From contig NZ_JABJRA010000003.1 in the NCBI RefSeq assembly GCF_013155365.1, positions 310,001-374,000 on the forward strand: DNA of 64,000 nucleotides. Direction: 5' to 3'. The position numbers were made by a program, and so were the translations under genes. Positions 1-11,023 of the stretch are shown here, piece by piece (within the stretch, counting starts at the first letter, position 1; every line of letters starts with the position of its first letter). The notes under the pieces were generated by a model. That model saw nothing but the letters and a program-made list of their open reading frames with translations. It did not search any database and was not told where the DNA came from. This DNA is from Nocardioides sp. zg-DK7169. Its GTDB lineage: Bacteria; Actinomycetota; Actinomycetes; Propionibacteriales; Nocardioidaceae.

Positions 1-1028
1 GCGCCGACCCGGCCAAGGTGCACCGCAACCTCCAGCGCGCCGCCGACCTGGCCGCCGCCGCGGGGGTGACCCTGCGCCCGCACGCGAAGACCCACAAGTC
101 CCGGCAGGTCGCCGAGCTCCAGCTCGGCGCCGGCGCGGTCGGCCTGACCGTGGCGACGATCGGCGAGGCCGAGGCGTTCGCGGCGTACGGCTGCTCGGAC
201 CTGTTCATCGCCTACCCGCTGTGGCTCGATGACGCCTCCGCCCGGCGCCTGGGCGACCTCGCCGAGACCACCCGTCTCGCGATCGGCGTCGACTCCGTCG
301 CCGGGGCCGCCAACGCCGGTCGCCACCTTGGCGGCCGCGGCATCGAGGCCCTGGTCGAGATCGACAGCGGCCAGCACCGCAGCGGCGCCGAGCCCGACGA
401 GGCGGGGGACGTGGCGGTGGCGGCCCTCCACGCCGGGCTCCCGGTGCGCGGCGTCTTCACCTTCCCCGGCCACGGGTACGGCGAGGACCCCGTCGGGGTC
501 GCCCTCGAGGAGGCGACCGCGCTGCGTGCCGCGGTCGCCTCGATGGGCGCCGCCGGGGTCGAGGCGCGGGTGGTCTCCGGCGGATCGACGCCGACGCTGG
601 CCCACACCGACCTCGACGTGGTCACCGAGCTGCGCCCCGGCGTCTACGCCTTCAACGACGCCCAGCAGTGGGAGCTCGGCGTGGTCGGCCCCGAGGACAT
701 CGCCCTCACCTGCGTGGCGACGGTCGTCAGCCACGCCGGCGGGCGCCTGGTCCTCGACGCCGGGAGCAAGGCGCTGGGCGCCGACCGGGCGCCGTACGCC
801 TCGGGATGGGGGCGGCTGCCGGGCGCGCCCGACGCCCGCGTGGTGCTGCTCTCCGAGCACCACGCGGTCGTGGACCTCGCCGGCGCGCCGCTCCCACCGC
901 TGGGCAGCCGCGTCGAGATCGCACCCAACCACGTGTGCGCCGCGGTCAACCTGCACGACCTGATCTGGTCCGCGGACCAGGCCGGGCCGCAGCAGTGGTC
1001 GGTGACCGCCCGGGGCCGCAACGGCTGA
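1..1028 (+). CDS. D-threonine aldolase / D-serine dehydratase-like PLP enzyme, 5' truncated by window edge
   Basis: This is a fold-type III PLP enzyme of the DSD1/D-threonine aldolase family, predicted to cleave D-3-hydroxy amino acids. The reading frame is open to the window edge (first full codon at base 3), so the true start lies upstream; the internal GTG at 18 is not a credible start. The N-terminal barrel shows the RPHAKTHKS segment, whose lysine next to HAK is the family's PLP-binding residue. The C-terminal beta domain carries PNHVC, the His/Cys metal site typical of this family. The exact substrate cannot be decided from sequence. Confidence 0.85.
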   Translation, partial: ADPAKVHRNLQRAADLAAAAGVTLRPHAKTHKSRQVAELQLGAGAVGLTVATIGEAEAFAAYGCSDLFIAYPLWLDDASARRLGDLAETTRLAIGVDSVAGAANAGRHLGGRGIEALVEIDSGQHRSGAEPDEAGDVAVAALHAGLPVRGVFTFPGHGYGEDPVGVALEEATALRAAVASMGAAGVEARVVSGGSTPTLAHTDLDVVTELRPGVYAFNDAQQWELGVVGPEDIALTCVATVVSHAGGRLVLDAGSKALGADRAPYASGWGRLPGAPDARVVLLSEHHAVVDLAGAPLPPLGSRVEIAPNHVCAAVNLHDLIWSADQAGPQQWSVTARGRNG

Positions 1029-1037
1029 GCCCCTCTA

Positions 1038-1043
1038 TACGAT
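1038..1043 (+). promoter_or_regulatory. -10 box (TACGAT) of a leaderless promoter for the cyclophilin gene
   Basis: TACGAT lies seven bases before the ATG at 1051, placing the transcription start at or next to the A of the start codon. No Shine-Dalgarno sequence precedes that ATG. The same arrangement recurs before several other genes here. No clear -35 box is visible. Confidence 0.45.
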
Positions 1044-1050
1044 CGGCGTC

Positions 1051-1770
1051 ATGCCCGTCGCCTCGCTCAAGCGCCCGCTCGCCGCCCTCGCCGCCCTCGC
1101 CGTGGTCGGCACCCTCTCCGCGTGCAGCGACGACGAGCCCGACCGGGCCGTCGACGCCTCGCCGGCCGACTCCGCCGAGTCCACGCCCCCGTCCTCCCCG
1201 TCCGCCGGGACGGGTGTGTCGTGCGACTACCTCCCGGACGGCACCCAGGACGGTCCGGAGCTGCCGCCCACCGAGGCGACCGTGAGCGGCACGGTCAAGG
1301 CCACCCTCGCGACCTCCGCCGGCGACCTCGCCGCCACCCTGGACGCCGACGCGGCGCCATGCACGGTGGGCTCCTTCGTGTCCCTCGCCGAGCAGGGCTT
1401 CTTCGACGACACCCCGTGCCACCGCCTCACCACCGCCGGCATCTACGTGCTCCAGTGCGGGGACCCCACGGGGACCGGCATGGGCGGCCCCGGCTACACC
1501 ATCCCCGACGAGGTGACCGGCGAGGAGACCTACCCGGCCGGCACCCTGGCGATGGCCAACACCGGCAGCCCGAACACCGGTGGCTCGCAGTTCTTCATCG
1601 TCTACGAGGACGTCGACGGCGCGCTGCCGCCGACCTACACGGCGTTCGGCACCATCTCGGCGAAGTCGCTGAGGGACGTGCGCGCGGTCGCGGAGGACGG
1701 CGTCGAGGGCGGCGGCCAGGACGGCCCGCCCGCGACCCCGGTGGAGATCTCCTCCGTCACCGTGCGGTGA
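1051..1770 (+). CDS. Cyclophilin-type peptidyl-prolyl cis-trans isomerase lipoprotein
   Basis: The 239-residue protein begins with a lipoprotein signal peptide ending in lipobox LSAC (Cys at about residue 25), then a Ser/Pro/Asp-rich linker, then a cyclophilin domain from about residue 75. The CHRLT segment contains the catalytic arginine, and GSQFFI and MANTG are conserved cyclophilin core motifs. It is predicted to be anchored outside the membrane, where it assists folding of exported proteins by proline isomerisation. Its last 14 bases overlap the end of the convergent OsmC gene. Confidence 0.9.
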   Translation: MPVASLKRPLAALAALAVVGTLSACSDDEPDRAVDASPADSAESTPPSSPSAGTGVSCDYLPDGTQDGPELPPTEATVSGTVKATLATSAGDLAATLDADAAPCTVGSFVSLAEQGFFDDTPCHRLTTAGIYVLQCGDPTGTGMGGPGYTIPDEVTGEETYPAGTLAMANTGSPNTGGSQFFIVYEDVDGALPPTYTAFGTISAKSLRDVRAVAEDGVEGGGQDGPPATPVEISSVTVR

Positions 1771-2218
1771 GGTCCTCGGGCTGCCGCCCGAGGTCGCCGA
1801 GCCGGTAGCGCACCGGGTCGCCGACGTGCACGGTGCGGCCCACCGTGCACAACCGCTCCTCGACCTGGCGCACCGTGCGCTCGAGCACCGCACGCGCGCG
1901 GTCGCCGTCCTCGCCCTCGGGGAAGGCCACGTCGAGGGTGACCGCGAGGTCGACCATCCGGTTGCCCTGCTCGTCGCGGATCTTGTGGCCATCCGCGCGG
2001 GCGGCGAAGGAGGAGAACGGCGCGCGCTTCGCAGTCACCGACTCCAGGTCGATCGCCCCGCAGGCGGCCAGCGCGGCGAGCAGGAGCTCGACCGGCGTGA
2101 AGTCGGCGTCCTCGCCCGAGCCGATCGCGAGGGTGCCCCCGCGCCGGTTGGTCGCCACGAAGTGCAGGTCGCCGTCGCGGGCGAGCTCGATGCTGCGGTG
2201 GGTCTCTTGCTCGGCCAT
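1757..2218 (-). CDS. OsmC family protein
   Basis: The 153-residue product has the OsmC/Ohr layout: an N-terminal beta-rich part with TPVELLLAALAACGAIDLE, where the cysteine follows the central helix, and a C-terminal alpha-beta half. OsmC/Ohr proteins reduce organic hydroperoxides with two cysteines. Here one cysteine is in LAACGA and a second in the ERLCTVG segment, consistent with an active pair. I place the start at the ATG at 2218, because upstream codons in this frame are antisense to the next gene and look non-coding. It is convergent with the cyclophilin gene and overlaps it by 14 bases. Confidence 0.85.
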   Translation of the reverse strand: MAEQETHRSIELARDGDLHFVATNRRGGTLAIGSGEDADFTPVELLLAALAACGAIDLESVTAKRAPFSSFAARADGHKIRDEQGNRMVDLAVTLDVAFPEGEDGDRARAVLERTVRQVEERLCTVGRTVHVGDPVRYRLGDLGRQPEDLTAR

Positions 2219-2324
2219 CCCGCCAGCCTCCCACGACACGCCCGGGCCACCTGCGGCGACTTGAACCGTCGCGCCCGGTCGGACACGGTGGAGAGGTCCT
2301 GCACGCCCATCGGAAGGCGAGTCA

Positions 2325-2609
2325 ATGCTCACCCTCACCGAGAACGCCAGCACGATCGTCCGCGAGATCTCCAGCCAGCAGGGCCTGCCCGAGACGGCGG
2401 GTCTGCGCATCACCTCCGAGGGCACCGAGGAGCCCTCGTTCGCCGTCAGTGCCGCCGAACAGGCACAGGAGGGCGACCTGGTCGTCGAGCAGGGTGGTGC
2501 GTTCATCTTCCTCGACGCCGCCGCCGCCCTGATGCTCGACGACAAGGTGCTCGACGCCGCCGTCGACGCCGCCGGCAAGGTCGAGTTCGCGCTCGGTCTC
2601 CAGGCCTGA
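2325..2609 (+). CDS. HesB/IscA-like (A-type Fe-S carrier fold) protein lacking cysteines
   Basis: The 94-residue protein resembles the A-type iron-sulfur carrier family in length and in its start (MLTLTENAS.IVREI), the GLRI strand and the late F.LD segment. It contains no cysteine at all, whereas canonical IscA/HesB proteins use three. It therefore cannot bind a cluster in the usual way and is probably a divergent member of unknown role. A purine-rich ribosome site precedes the ATG. It diverges from osmC over about 100 bases and is followed by a hairpin and a long palindrome. Confidence 0.75.
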   Translation: MLTLTENASTIVREISSQQGLPETAGLRITSEGTEEPSFAVSAAEQAQEGDLVVEQGGAFIFLDAAAALMLDDKVLDAAVDAAGKVEFALGLQA

Positions 2610-2643
2610 CCCCTGCGTCCCGGGGGTGATCCCGGGGCGGCCT

Positions 2644-2663
2644 GTCCGGGTGCGTCCCCGGAC
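2644..2663 (+). terminator. Short hairpin after the HesB-like gene, possible terminator
   Basis: Seven-base arms GTCCGGG and CCCGGAC surround a six-base loop, 34 bases after the stop codon. There is no T tract, as is common in high-GC actinobacteria. Confidence 0.45.
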
Positions 2664-2668
2664 CCGAG

Positions 2669-2730
2669 GTAGTCCGTGACGTTCGGGACCGTGGAGGAGA
2701 CTCTCCACAGGCCCGAACGTCACGGACTAC
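2669..2730. repeat. 62-base perfect long hairpin/cruciform
   Basis: Perfect 19-base arms at 2669-2687 and 2712-2730 (core TAGTCCGTGACGTTCGGG and its reverse complement) enclose a second nested stem, GTGGAG/CTCCAC at 2691-2696 and 2703-2708, with a six-base loop. The length and perfection exceed what a terminator needs. It sits between a leftward-clear intergenic edge and the oxidoreductase start at 2811. It may be an intergenic palindromic repeat or a bidirectional terminator. Confidence 0.7.
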
Positions 2731-2810
2731 TCGTCATCTCACCCCTCCTTGGCGCACCGCGCGGCCTGTGGACGCCGGGTGGCTCACCGCCGCCCTGTCA
2801 GGATCGCGGC

Positions 2811-3809
2811 ATGCCGACTGCCACCCGAGAGATCCACCTGGCCGCCCGCCCCGAGGGGTGGCCCACCCCCGACGACTTCCGCCTGGTCGAGACCGAGCTG
2901 CCCGACCCCGGGCCCGGCGAGGTGCTGGTGCGCAACACCGTGATGTCGGTGGACCCCTACATGCGCGGCCGGATGAACGACGTGAAGTCCTACGTGCCGC
3001 CGTACCGCCTCGGCGAGGTGCTCGACGGAGGCGCGGTCGGCACGGTCATCGCCTCGAACGACGACTCCCTCGCGGTCGGCGACACGGTGCTGCACCAGCT
3101 GGGCTGGCGTGAGCACGCGCTGGCGCCCGCCGCGGCCTTCCGGCACGTCGACGCGACCGGTGTCGACGAGTCCGCGTACCTCGGCGTGCTGGGCATGCCC
3201 GGCCTCACGGCGTACGTCGGGCTGGTGGCGATCGCCGGCCTGCGCGAGGGTGACCGGGTGCTGATCTCCGGCGCCGCCGGCGCGGTCGGGTCGCTCGCCG
3301 GCCAGATCGCCCGGCTGCTCGGCGCCAGCGCGGTGGTCGGCTCCGCCGGGTCCCCCGAGAAGGTCGCCTGGCTGACCGACGACCTCGGCTTCGACGCGGC
3401 CGTGAACTACCACGACGGCGCGCCGCTGAGACTGCTGGAGCCGCACGGCCCCTTTGACGTCTACTTCGACAACGTCGGCGGCGAGCACCTCGAGGCCGCC
3501 ATCGCGCTGCTCTCCGACCACGGCCGGATCGCGGCGTGCGGCTCGATCGCGAGCTACAACGAGGAGTTGCCGACTCCCGGCCCGCGCAACATGTTCCAGG
3601 TCGTCACCAAGCGGCTGCGGATGCAGGGCTTCATCGTCACCGACCACGCCGACCTGGCCCGGGAGTACCAGCGCCTCGCGCGCCAGTGGGTCGCCGACGG
3701 CGAGCTGGTCCACCGCGAGACGGTGGTCGAGGGCCTCGACCACGCCGTCGACGCCTTCCTCGGCCTGCACCGCGGCGACAACATCGGGAAGATGCTCGTG
3801 CGGCTCTGA
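2811..3809 (+). CDS. NADP-dependent MDR oxidoreductase (CurA / leukotriene B4 dehydrogenase-like)
   Basis: The 332-residue protein belongs to the zinc-independent medium-chain reductases that reduce double bonds of alpha,beta-unsaturated ketones with NADPH. Family marks include MSVDPYMRGRM near residue 45, the nucleotide-binding ISGAAGAVGSLAGQIA segment near 150, YFDNVGG, and RMQGFIV near the end. The ATG at 2811 is chosen because upstream in-frame codons run through the palindrome at 2669-2730. No operon partner is evident, and the gene ends before the repeat at 3834. Confidence 0.9.
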   Translation: MPTATREIHLAARPEGWPTPDDFRLVETELPDPGPGEVLVRNTVMSVDPYMRGRMNDVKSYVPPYRLGEVLDGGAVGTVIASNDDSLAVGDTVLHQLGWREHALAPAAAFRHVDATGVDESAYLGVLGMPGLTAYVGLVAIAGLREGDRVLISGAAGAVGSLAGQIARLLGASAVVGSAGSPEKVAWLTDDLGFDAAVNYHDGAPLRLLEPHGPFDVYFDNVGGEHLEAAIALLSDHGRIAACGSIASYNEELPTPGPRNMFQVVTKRLRMQGFIVTDHADLAREYQRLARQWVADGELVHRETVVEGLDHAVDAFLGLHRGDNIGKMLVRL

Positions 3810-3833
3810 GGGCCCGGGCTTCGGAGAGCCGAG

Positions 3834-3900
3834 GTCGACGTTTGGTCCCCAACGACAACATTCCGCCCCGGACACCTGTCGTTGGTGACCAAACGTCGAC
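3834..3900 (+). repeat. Inverted-repeat intergenic element, copy A
   Basis: Arms at 3834-3857 and 3877-3900 are reverse complements at 23 of 24 positions, with core TTTGGTCCCCAACGACA on the left and a 19-base interior. It lies between two convergent genes. Two diverged copies of the same element occur on the opposite strand at 21884-21940 and 22017-22073, so it is a dispersed repeat and not only a terminator. Confidence 0.8.
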
Positions 3901-3963
3901 GACCCGGTCGCCCGACTGCTCGGCCGCCCACCGCACATCGACGCCGCGCGGCCCGGTGTCGGA

Positions 3964-5697
3964 CTACGCCTCGAGGCACTCCGCGGGCAGGTCGAACCAG
4001 CGCAGATGCTCGAAGTCGGCGCTCACGTTGCCGGGGTGCGTGGTGAGGTCCGGGCCGGGACGCTCGCCGAGGATCCGGGCGGCGTCGCGCAGGTGCTCCT
4101 CGAGCAGCTCCACTCCCCCGGTGGCGGTGTGCTCGGGCATCGTGACCCGGCCGCCGGCGTACGACACGTCGTGGAGCGACAGCGGCGGGTCGACGACCCC
4201 GGCACGGTGGCGCCACAGCCCGGTGTCCGGCTCGAAGGCGTAGTCGCCGAGCAGGCGCCAGCCGTCGCGGGCCACCATCCGCACCGCGTCCACGACGTAC
4301 TGCGCGACGGCGTCGGGGACGAAGTAGTTGAAGTTCACCCGCACCCAGCCGGGCTTGATGCCCTCGCAGCCGCCGGTGATCTCGCGCTCGAACTCGTGGG
4401 AACGCTCGATGTCGATGCCGAGCAGCCGGTGGCCGTAGGGACCCGCGCACGAGCAGCCGCCGCGGGCCTGGATCCCGAACAGGTCGTTGAGCAGCGCCAC
4501 CACGTAGTTGTGGTGCAGGTAGCGCCCGGTGGGCGAGCGCACCACGAAGGAGACGATCGAGAGCCGCTCGGCCTCCAGGTTGCCGAGCAGCTCCAGCCCC
4601 GGCTCGGCGCGCCACGCCTCGACGGCACGGGCCAGGTGGCGCTCCTCCTGCTCGCGGATGGTCTCGACCCCCACGGCCTGCTTGAGCTGGAAGACCAGCC
4701 CGGCGCGGATCGCCTCGACGATCGCCGGCGTCCCGCCCTCCTCGCGGTGGGTCGGGTCGTCGAGGAAGCGGTGGTCGTCGGTGTTGACGTAGGCGACCGT
4801 GCCGCCGCCCGGCACGTCCGGCACCCGGTTGGCGAACAGCTCGCGCCGCGCGACCAGCACGCCCGGCGTCTGCGGCCCGCCGACGAACTTGTGCGGGGAG
4901 ATGAAGACCGCGTCCTTGTAGGACAGCGGCCGCCCGGGGTCGCTGGGACCCATCTCGATCTCGACGTACGGCGCGGCCGCGGCGAAGTCCCACAGGCTCA
5001 GCGCACCGTGCTCGTGCAGCACGGTGGCGATCCCGGCGACGTCGGACATGATCCCGGTGACGTTGGAGGCGGCCGAGAAGGAGCCGATGCGCAGCGGGCG
5101 GTCGGCGTGCTCGACGAGGCGCGCGCGCAGGTCGTCGAGGTCGACCTGGCCGTCGGCGTCCTCGCGGATCACCACGACGTCGGCGACCGACTCGCGCCAC
5201 GGCAGCTCGTTGGAGTGGTGCTCGTAGGGCCCGACGAAGACGACCGGCCGCTCCTCGCGCGGGATGTGGCGCAGCAGGTGGTGGCGGTCCTCCAGCACCG
5301 AGGGCAGCCGCAGCCCCAGCACCCCGACCAGCTTGGCGATGGCGCCCGTGGCGCCGGAGCCGGTGAACAGCACGACGGTGTCCTCGTCGCCGCCGACGGC
5401 GTCGCGGATGATCGCCCGGGCCTCCTCGCGCAGCCGCGAGGTCTGCAGCCCGGTGCCGCTGGACTCGGTGTGGGTGTTGGCGTAGCCGGGCAGCACCTCG
5501 CGGCGCACGAAGTCCTCGATGAACGACAGCGCCCGGCCCGAGGCGGTGTAGTCGGCGTAGGTCACCCGGCGGCGCCCGTACGGCGTGGCCATCAACAGGT
5601 CCTCACCGATCACGGAGTCGCGCACCAGCGCGAGCAGCCGGTCCTTCTCGGCGCGTGCGGCGACCTCGCCCGGCTCTGTCACGTCCTGCGCACCCAT
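3964..5697 (-). CDS. Class V aminotransferase (cysteine desulfurase/selenocysteine lyase-like)
   Basis: The 577-residue protein has the class V aminotransferase fold. YADYTASGR opens the N-terminal region, FTGSGATGAI is the PLP-phosphate loop, and ISPHKFVGG contains the PLP-binding lysine. It is longer than a standard cysteine desulfurase (about 400 residues) by a C-terminal extension. The family includes cysteine desulfurases and lyases, but no Fe-S assembly genes flank it, so the substrate is open. A perfect 13-base hairpin separates it from the upstream peptidase gene, suggesting its own promoter. Confidence 0.85.
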   Translation of the reverse strand: MGAQDVTEPGEVAARAEKDRLLALVRDSVIGEDLLMATPYGRRRVTYADYTASGRALSFIEDFVRREVLPGYANTHTESSGTGLQTSRLREEARAIIRDAVGGDEDTVVLFTGSGATGAIAKLVGVLGLRLPSVLEDRHHLLRHIPREERPVVFVGPYEHHSNELPWRESVADVVVIREDADGQVDLDDLRARLVEHADRPLRIGSFSAASNVTGIMSDVAGIATVLHEHGALSLWDFAAAAPYVEIEMGPSDPGRPLSYKDAVFISPHKFVGGPQTPGVLVARRELFANRVPDVPGGGTVAYVNTDDHRFLDDPTHREEGGTPAIVEAIRAGLVFQLKQAVGVETIREQEERHLARAVEAWRAEPGLELLGNLEAERLSIVSFVVRSPTGRYLHHNYVVALLNDLFGIQARGGCSCAGPYGHRLLGIDIERSHEFEREITGGCEGIKPGWVRVNFNYFVPDAVAQYVVDAVRMVARDGWRLLGDYAFEPDTGLWRHRAGVVDPPLSLHDVSYAGGRVTMPEHTATGGVELLEEHLRDAARILGERPGPDLTTHPGNVSADFEHLRWFDLPAECLEA

Positions 5698-5710
5698 GCC
5701 TAGCAGCGTA

Positions 5711-5741
5711 CGGCGGACGGGAGCCTCGCTCCCGTCCGCCG
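5711..5741 (-). terminator. Perfect 13-base-stem terminator after the S55 peptidase gene
   Basis: CGGCGGACGGGAG (5711-5723) and its reverse complement (5729-5741) flank a five-base loop, beginning 14 bases beyond the stop codon of the leftward S55 peptidase gene. This stem fits an intrinsic terminator of the U-poor type. Confidence 0.75.
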
Positions 5742-5754
5742 TCGTCGTGCGCTG

Positions 5755-7584
5755 CTACTTGCGGATCTTGACCTTGATGTTGGCCGCGCCCGTGACCACG
5801 TGGGAGTACGGCGCGGAGGTGCGGGTGCGCAGGAACGACTTGGGCCGCTTGCGGTCCGCGCGGAAGTACATCTCCTCGCCGTAGTAGTCCCCGGCGTACT
5901 GCACCTTGTCGTTGGTGCCGTACTGCACGCGGACCTGGTCGTTGCGCAGCGTCGAGGCGACCAGCTTCTTGGCCCCCGTGAGGTTCTTGAACGAGGTGCT
6001 GTTCCACTGGTTGCTGCCCGAGGTCACGGAGACGCGGGTCGCGGTGCGGTACTTCGCGGCCGGGGCGGCGAAGCTGACCTTGCGGTAGGTCTTGCCGCCC
6101 GGGCCGGTCATCACCAGGCGCAGCCGGATGGTGCGCCCGGCCCGCACCTGGATCGGGGTCTTGTTGTTGACCGTCGTCCACGACCCGTTGCGGTGCTGCT
6201 CGACGCGGGCGATGTCGAGCGTGCGCGCTTCACGGCTGAGACCGGCCCGCAGGTCGATGCTGGTCATCTCGACGCCCTCGAGGCGGCTCAGGCCCCAGGC
6301 GAAGTCGGCGACGCCGTACGCCGCCTCCCACAGGGCGTCGGCGCCGGCGAAGCGGTCGGTGAGGCGCAGGGTGAACGGCGCGCCCGCCGGATCGGTGCCG
6401 GTGATCGTCCAGGTCAGCAGCTCCGAGCCCATCGGGTCGTTGTCGAGCAGCCGCTCGTGGGCGGCGGAGAACTGGTAGTAGACCGCGTCCGCGGCCGCGT
6501 CCTCGACGTAGACGTCGGTGCGCCCGGTCAGCGTCTCGCCGTCCAGGGACAGCGCGCTGGTGAGGGCGATCGCCTCCGGCAGCGCGCCGAGGCGACCGGC
6601 GATCGCGGCCCGGCGGTCGTCGTCGATGGTGCCGACCGGCGCGGAGATGTTGGCGAGCTTGAACGGCGCGCCCGCCGGGTCGGGCTGCACGTACACCGCG
6701 TCCGCGGGGTGCAGGCCGAGCGACGTGGCGCCCAGGGAGTACGCCGGGTGCCCGAAGCCGACCACCCGGTCACCGCACACCGAGGTCACGGTGCCGACGC
6801 CGCCCATGGTCACGTCGCCGTACGACGCGGTGGTGGCCAGGTTGCCGCCGGGCACGATCGCGCTGGCGTCGGCAGCGGCTGCCGAGCGGGTGAGCCGGTA
6901 GCTCGCGGACTTCAGGTAGGGGCGCTTGACCCCGCGCTTGGCCAGCTGCTCGGCCTTCGCGGCCAGCATGTCGAGCGTGCGCTGGGAGACACCCGAGACG
7001 CCCAGCGGCACGGTGAGCTCACGCATGCCGCGGCCGGCCTGAGCGGCGCTGACGTCGGTGCGGGCGGCGATCTTGCGCGCCATCGCCGGCGGCACGGGGA
7101 GCCGCGGGGCGGGGTCGGCCTCGAGGAACTCCTCCATGTCGCCGAACGGGGTCACGCCGGCGATCGGGCTCGGACCCCAGGCCAGGCCGTAGGAGATGGC
7201 TCCGACGACGCGTCCGTCCGCGGCGTACAGCGGGGAGCCCGACATGCCCTGCCAGATGCCGCCCGCCTGGCCGCCGCCGGGGAGCTCGATGTCGGGCAGC
7301 TCGACGTCGACCATGATCATGTCGAGACCGGAGGCGATGCCGTCGTCGAGCACCCCGATCACGGTGCCCTCGAAGGCGACCGGCTCGGTGCCCTTGACGA
7401 CGGTCAGGCCCGAGAGGACCTGGCCGGACTCGAGCTCCGCGGTCGGGAACGGCTGGTCACACCCGGGGGGTGCCGCGCCGGCCGGCGAGGGCGCGGTGGC
7501 AACGGCCGCAGCGCCGAGCAGCAGCCCGGACGCGGCAAGGCCTGCCGCAAGCCGCCGGGGAGGGCGGGACGTCGAACGTGTCAT
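5755..7584 (-). CDS. Secreted SpoIVB-type (peptidase S55) serine protease-like protein
   Basis: The 609-residue protein starts with an Arg-rich n-region and hydrophobic stretch typical of a Sec signal peptide (about residues 1-38). The domain that follows contains GMSGSP at residues 113-118, the serine-bearing signature of the S55 family, whose founder SpoIVB processes a sporulation factor in Bacillus. This organism has no obvious sporulation context, so the target is unknown. The C-terminal 200 residues are a separate beta-rich region ending in a Lys-rich tail. The gene has its own terminator. Confidence 0.8.
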   Translation of the reverse strand: MTRSTSRPPRRLAAGLAASGLLLGAAAVATAPSPAGAAPPGCDQPFPTAELESGQVLSGLTVVKGTEPVAFEGTVIGVLDDGIASGLDMIMVDVELPDIELPGGGQAGGIWQGMSGSPLYAADGRVVGAISYGLAWGPSPIAGVTPFGDMEEFLEADPAPRLPVPPAMARKIAARTDVSAAQAGRGMRELTVPLGVSGVSQRTLDMLAAKAEQLAKRGVKRPYLKSASYRLTRSAAAADASAIVPGGNLATTASYGDVTMGGVGTVTSVCGDRVVGFGHPAYSLGATSLGLHPADAVYVQPDPAGAPFKLANISAPVGTIDDDRRAAIAGRLGALPEAIALTSALSLDGETLTGRTDVYVEDAAADAVYYQFSAAHERLLDNDPMGSELLTWTITGTDPAGAPFTLRLTDRFAGADALWEAAYGVADFAWGLSRLEGVEMTSIDLRAGLSREARTLDIARVEQHRNGSWTTVNNKTPIQVRAGRTIRLRLVMTGPGGKTYRKVSFAAPAAKYRTATRVSVTSGSNQWNSTSFKNLTGAKKLVASTLRNDQVRVQYGTNDKVQYAGDYYGEEMYFRADRKRPKSFLRTRTSAPYSHVVTGAANIKVKIRK

Positions 7585-7696
7585 GAGGTTTCCTCCGAGT
7601 GATGGGACGCGTGTTCGTCCATGCCTCCTCAGACGCGCACGAGCGCGAAGAGGTTGCCGAGGCGGATGCTAGGTCTCCCGACGCGGCCCGGGTGCC

Positions 7697-7702
7697 TAGT
7701 CT
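7697..7702 (+). promoter_or_regulatory. -10 box (TAGTCT) of a leaderless promoter for pepN
   Basis: TAGTCT ends six bases before the GTG at 7709, which supports this GTG as both transcription and translation start. No Shine-Dalgarno sequence is present and no -35 box is obvious. Confidence 0.45.
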
Positions 7703-7708
7703 GGCGAA

Positions 7709-10185
<2,477 letters not shown>

Positions 10186-10189
<4 letters not shown>

Positions 10190-11019
10190 GCGGGCGCGCC
10201 CGCCGGCCCGGCCCCTCGGTCCGCACCCGGGTCCACGAGCTCGCCGAGGACGGCGAGCGGCGCCGCGAGGACCGGCTGGCCACCGAGGAGCCGCTGGAGA
10301 TCCGCCTCGCCTGGCCGGGCTCGGACGCGCGCCGGGTCTGGGTCACCATGCGCACCCCGGGCCACGACTTCGAGCTCGCCGCCGGCTGGCTGCTCCACGA
10401 GGGGCTGAGCACCGCCGACGGCATCGCGACGGTCGCCTACTGCACCGACGTGACCCTGGAGCCCGAGCAGGAGTTCAATGTCGTGACCGTGACGCTGGCC
10501 GGCCCGCCGCTGCGCGACGTCGGGCACCGCCACGACGCCGCGTCGTCGGGCTCGTCGGCCTGCGGGGTCTGCGGCAAGGACAGCATCGGCGACGTGCTCG
10601 GGCAGCCGCTCGCCGGTGCGCGCTGGGGCGGGCCGCTGCCGGAGCCCGAGGTGGTCCGCTCGCTGCCGGACCGGCTGCGCGAGCACCAGGCGCTCTTCGG
10701 GCGCACCGGCGGCGTGCACGCGGCCGGGCTCGTCGATGCCGACGGCACGGTGCTGGTGGTCCGCGAGGACGTCGGGCGCCACAACGCCGTGGACAAGGTC
10801 ACCGGGGCACGGGTGCTGGCCGGGGAGTCCCCCACGCAGGCCTGCCTCGTGGTGAGCGGGCGGGCGGGGTTCGAGCTCGTGCAGAAGGCGGTGGCCGCGG
10901 GCGTCGGGTCGCTCGTCGCGGTCGGGGCGCCCACGAGCCTCGCCGTACAGCTGGCGGCGGACGCCGGTCTGGCCCTCTACGGGTTCACCGGCGCCCGCCG
11001 TACGGTGCGCTACTGCTGA
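10186..11019 (+). CDS. fdhD: Formate dehydrogenase accessory sulfurtransferase FdhD
   Basis: The 277-residue protein delivers sulfur from a cysteine desulfurase to the molybdenum/tungsten bis-MGD cofactor of formate dehydrogenases. The catalytic loop with the CxxC pair is ACGVCGKDS (Cys126 and Cys129). GGVHAAG and EDVGRHNAVDKV are characteristic of FdhD. The start ATG overlaps the pepN stop. No formate dehydrogenase structural gene is in the window, so its client enzyme is elsewhere. It ends five bases from the convergent membrane-protein gene. Confidence 0.95.
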
Positions 11020-11023
11020 ACGA

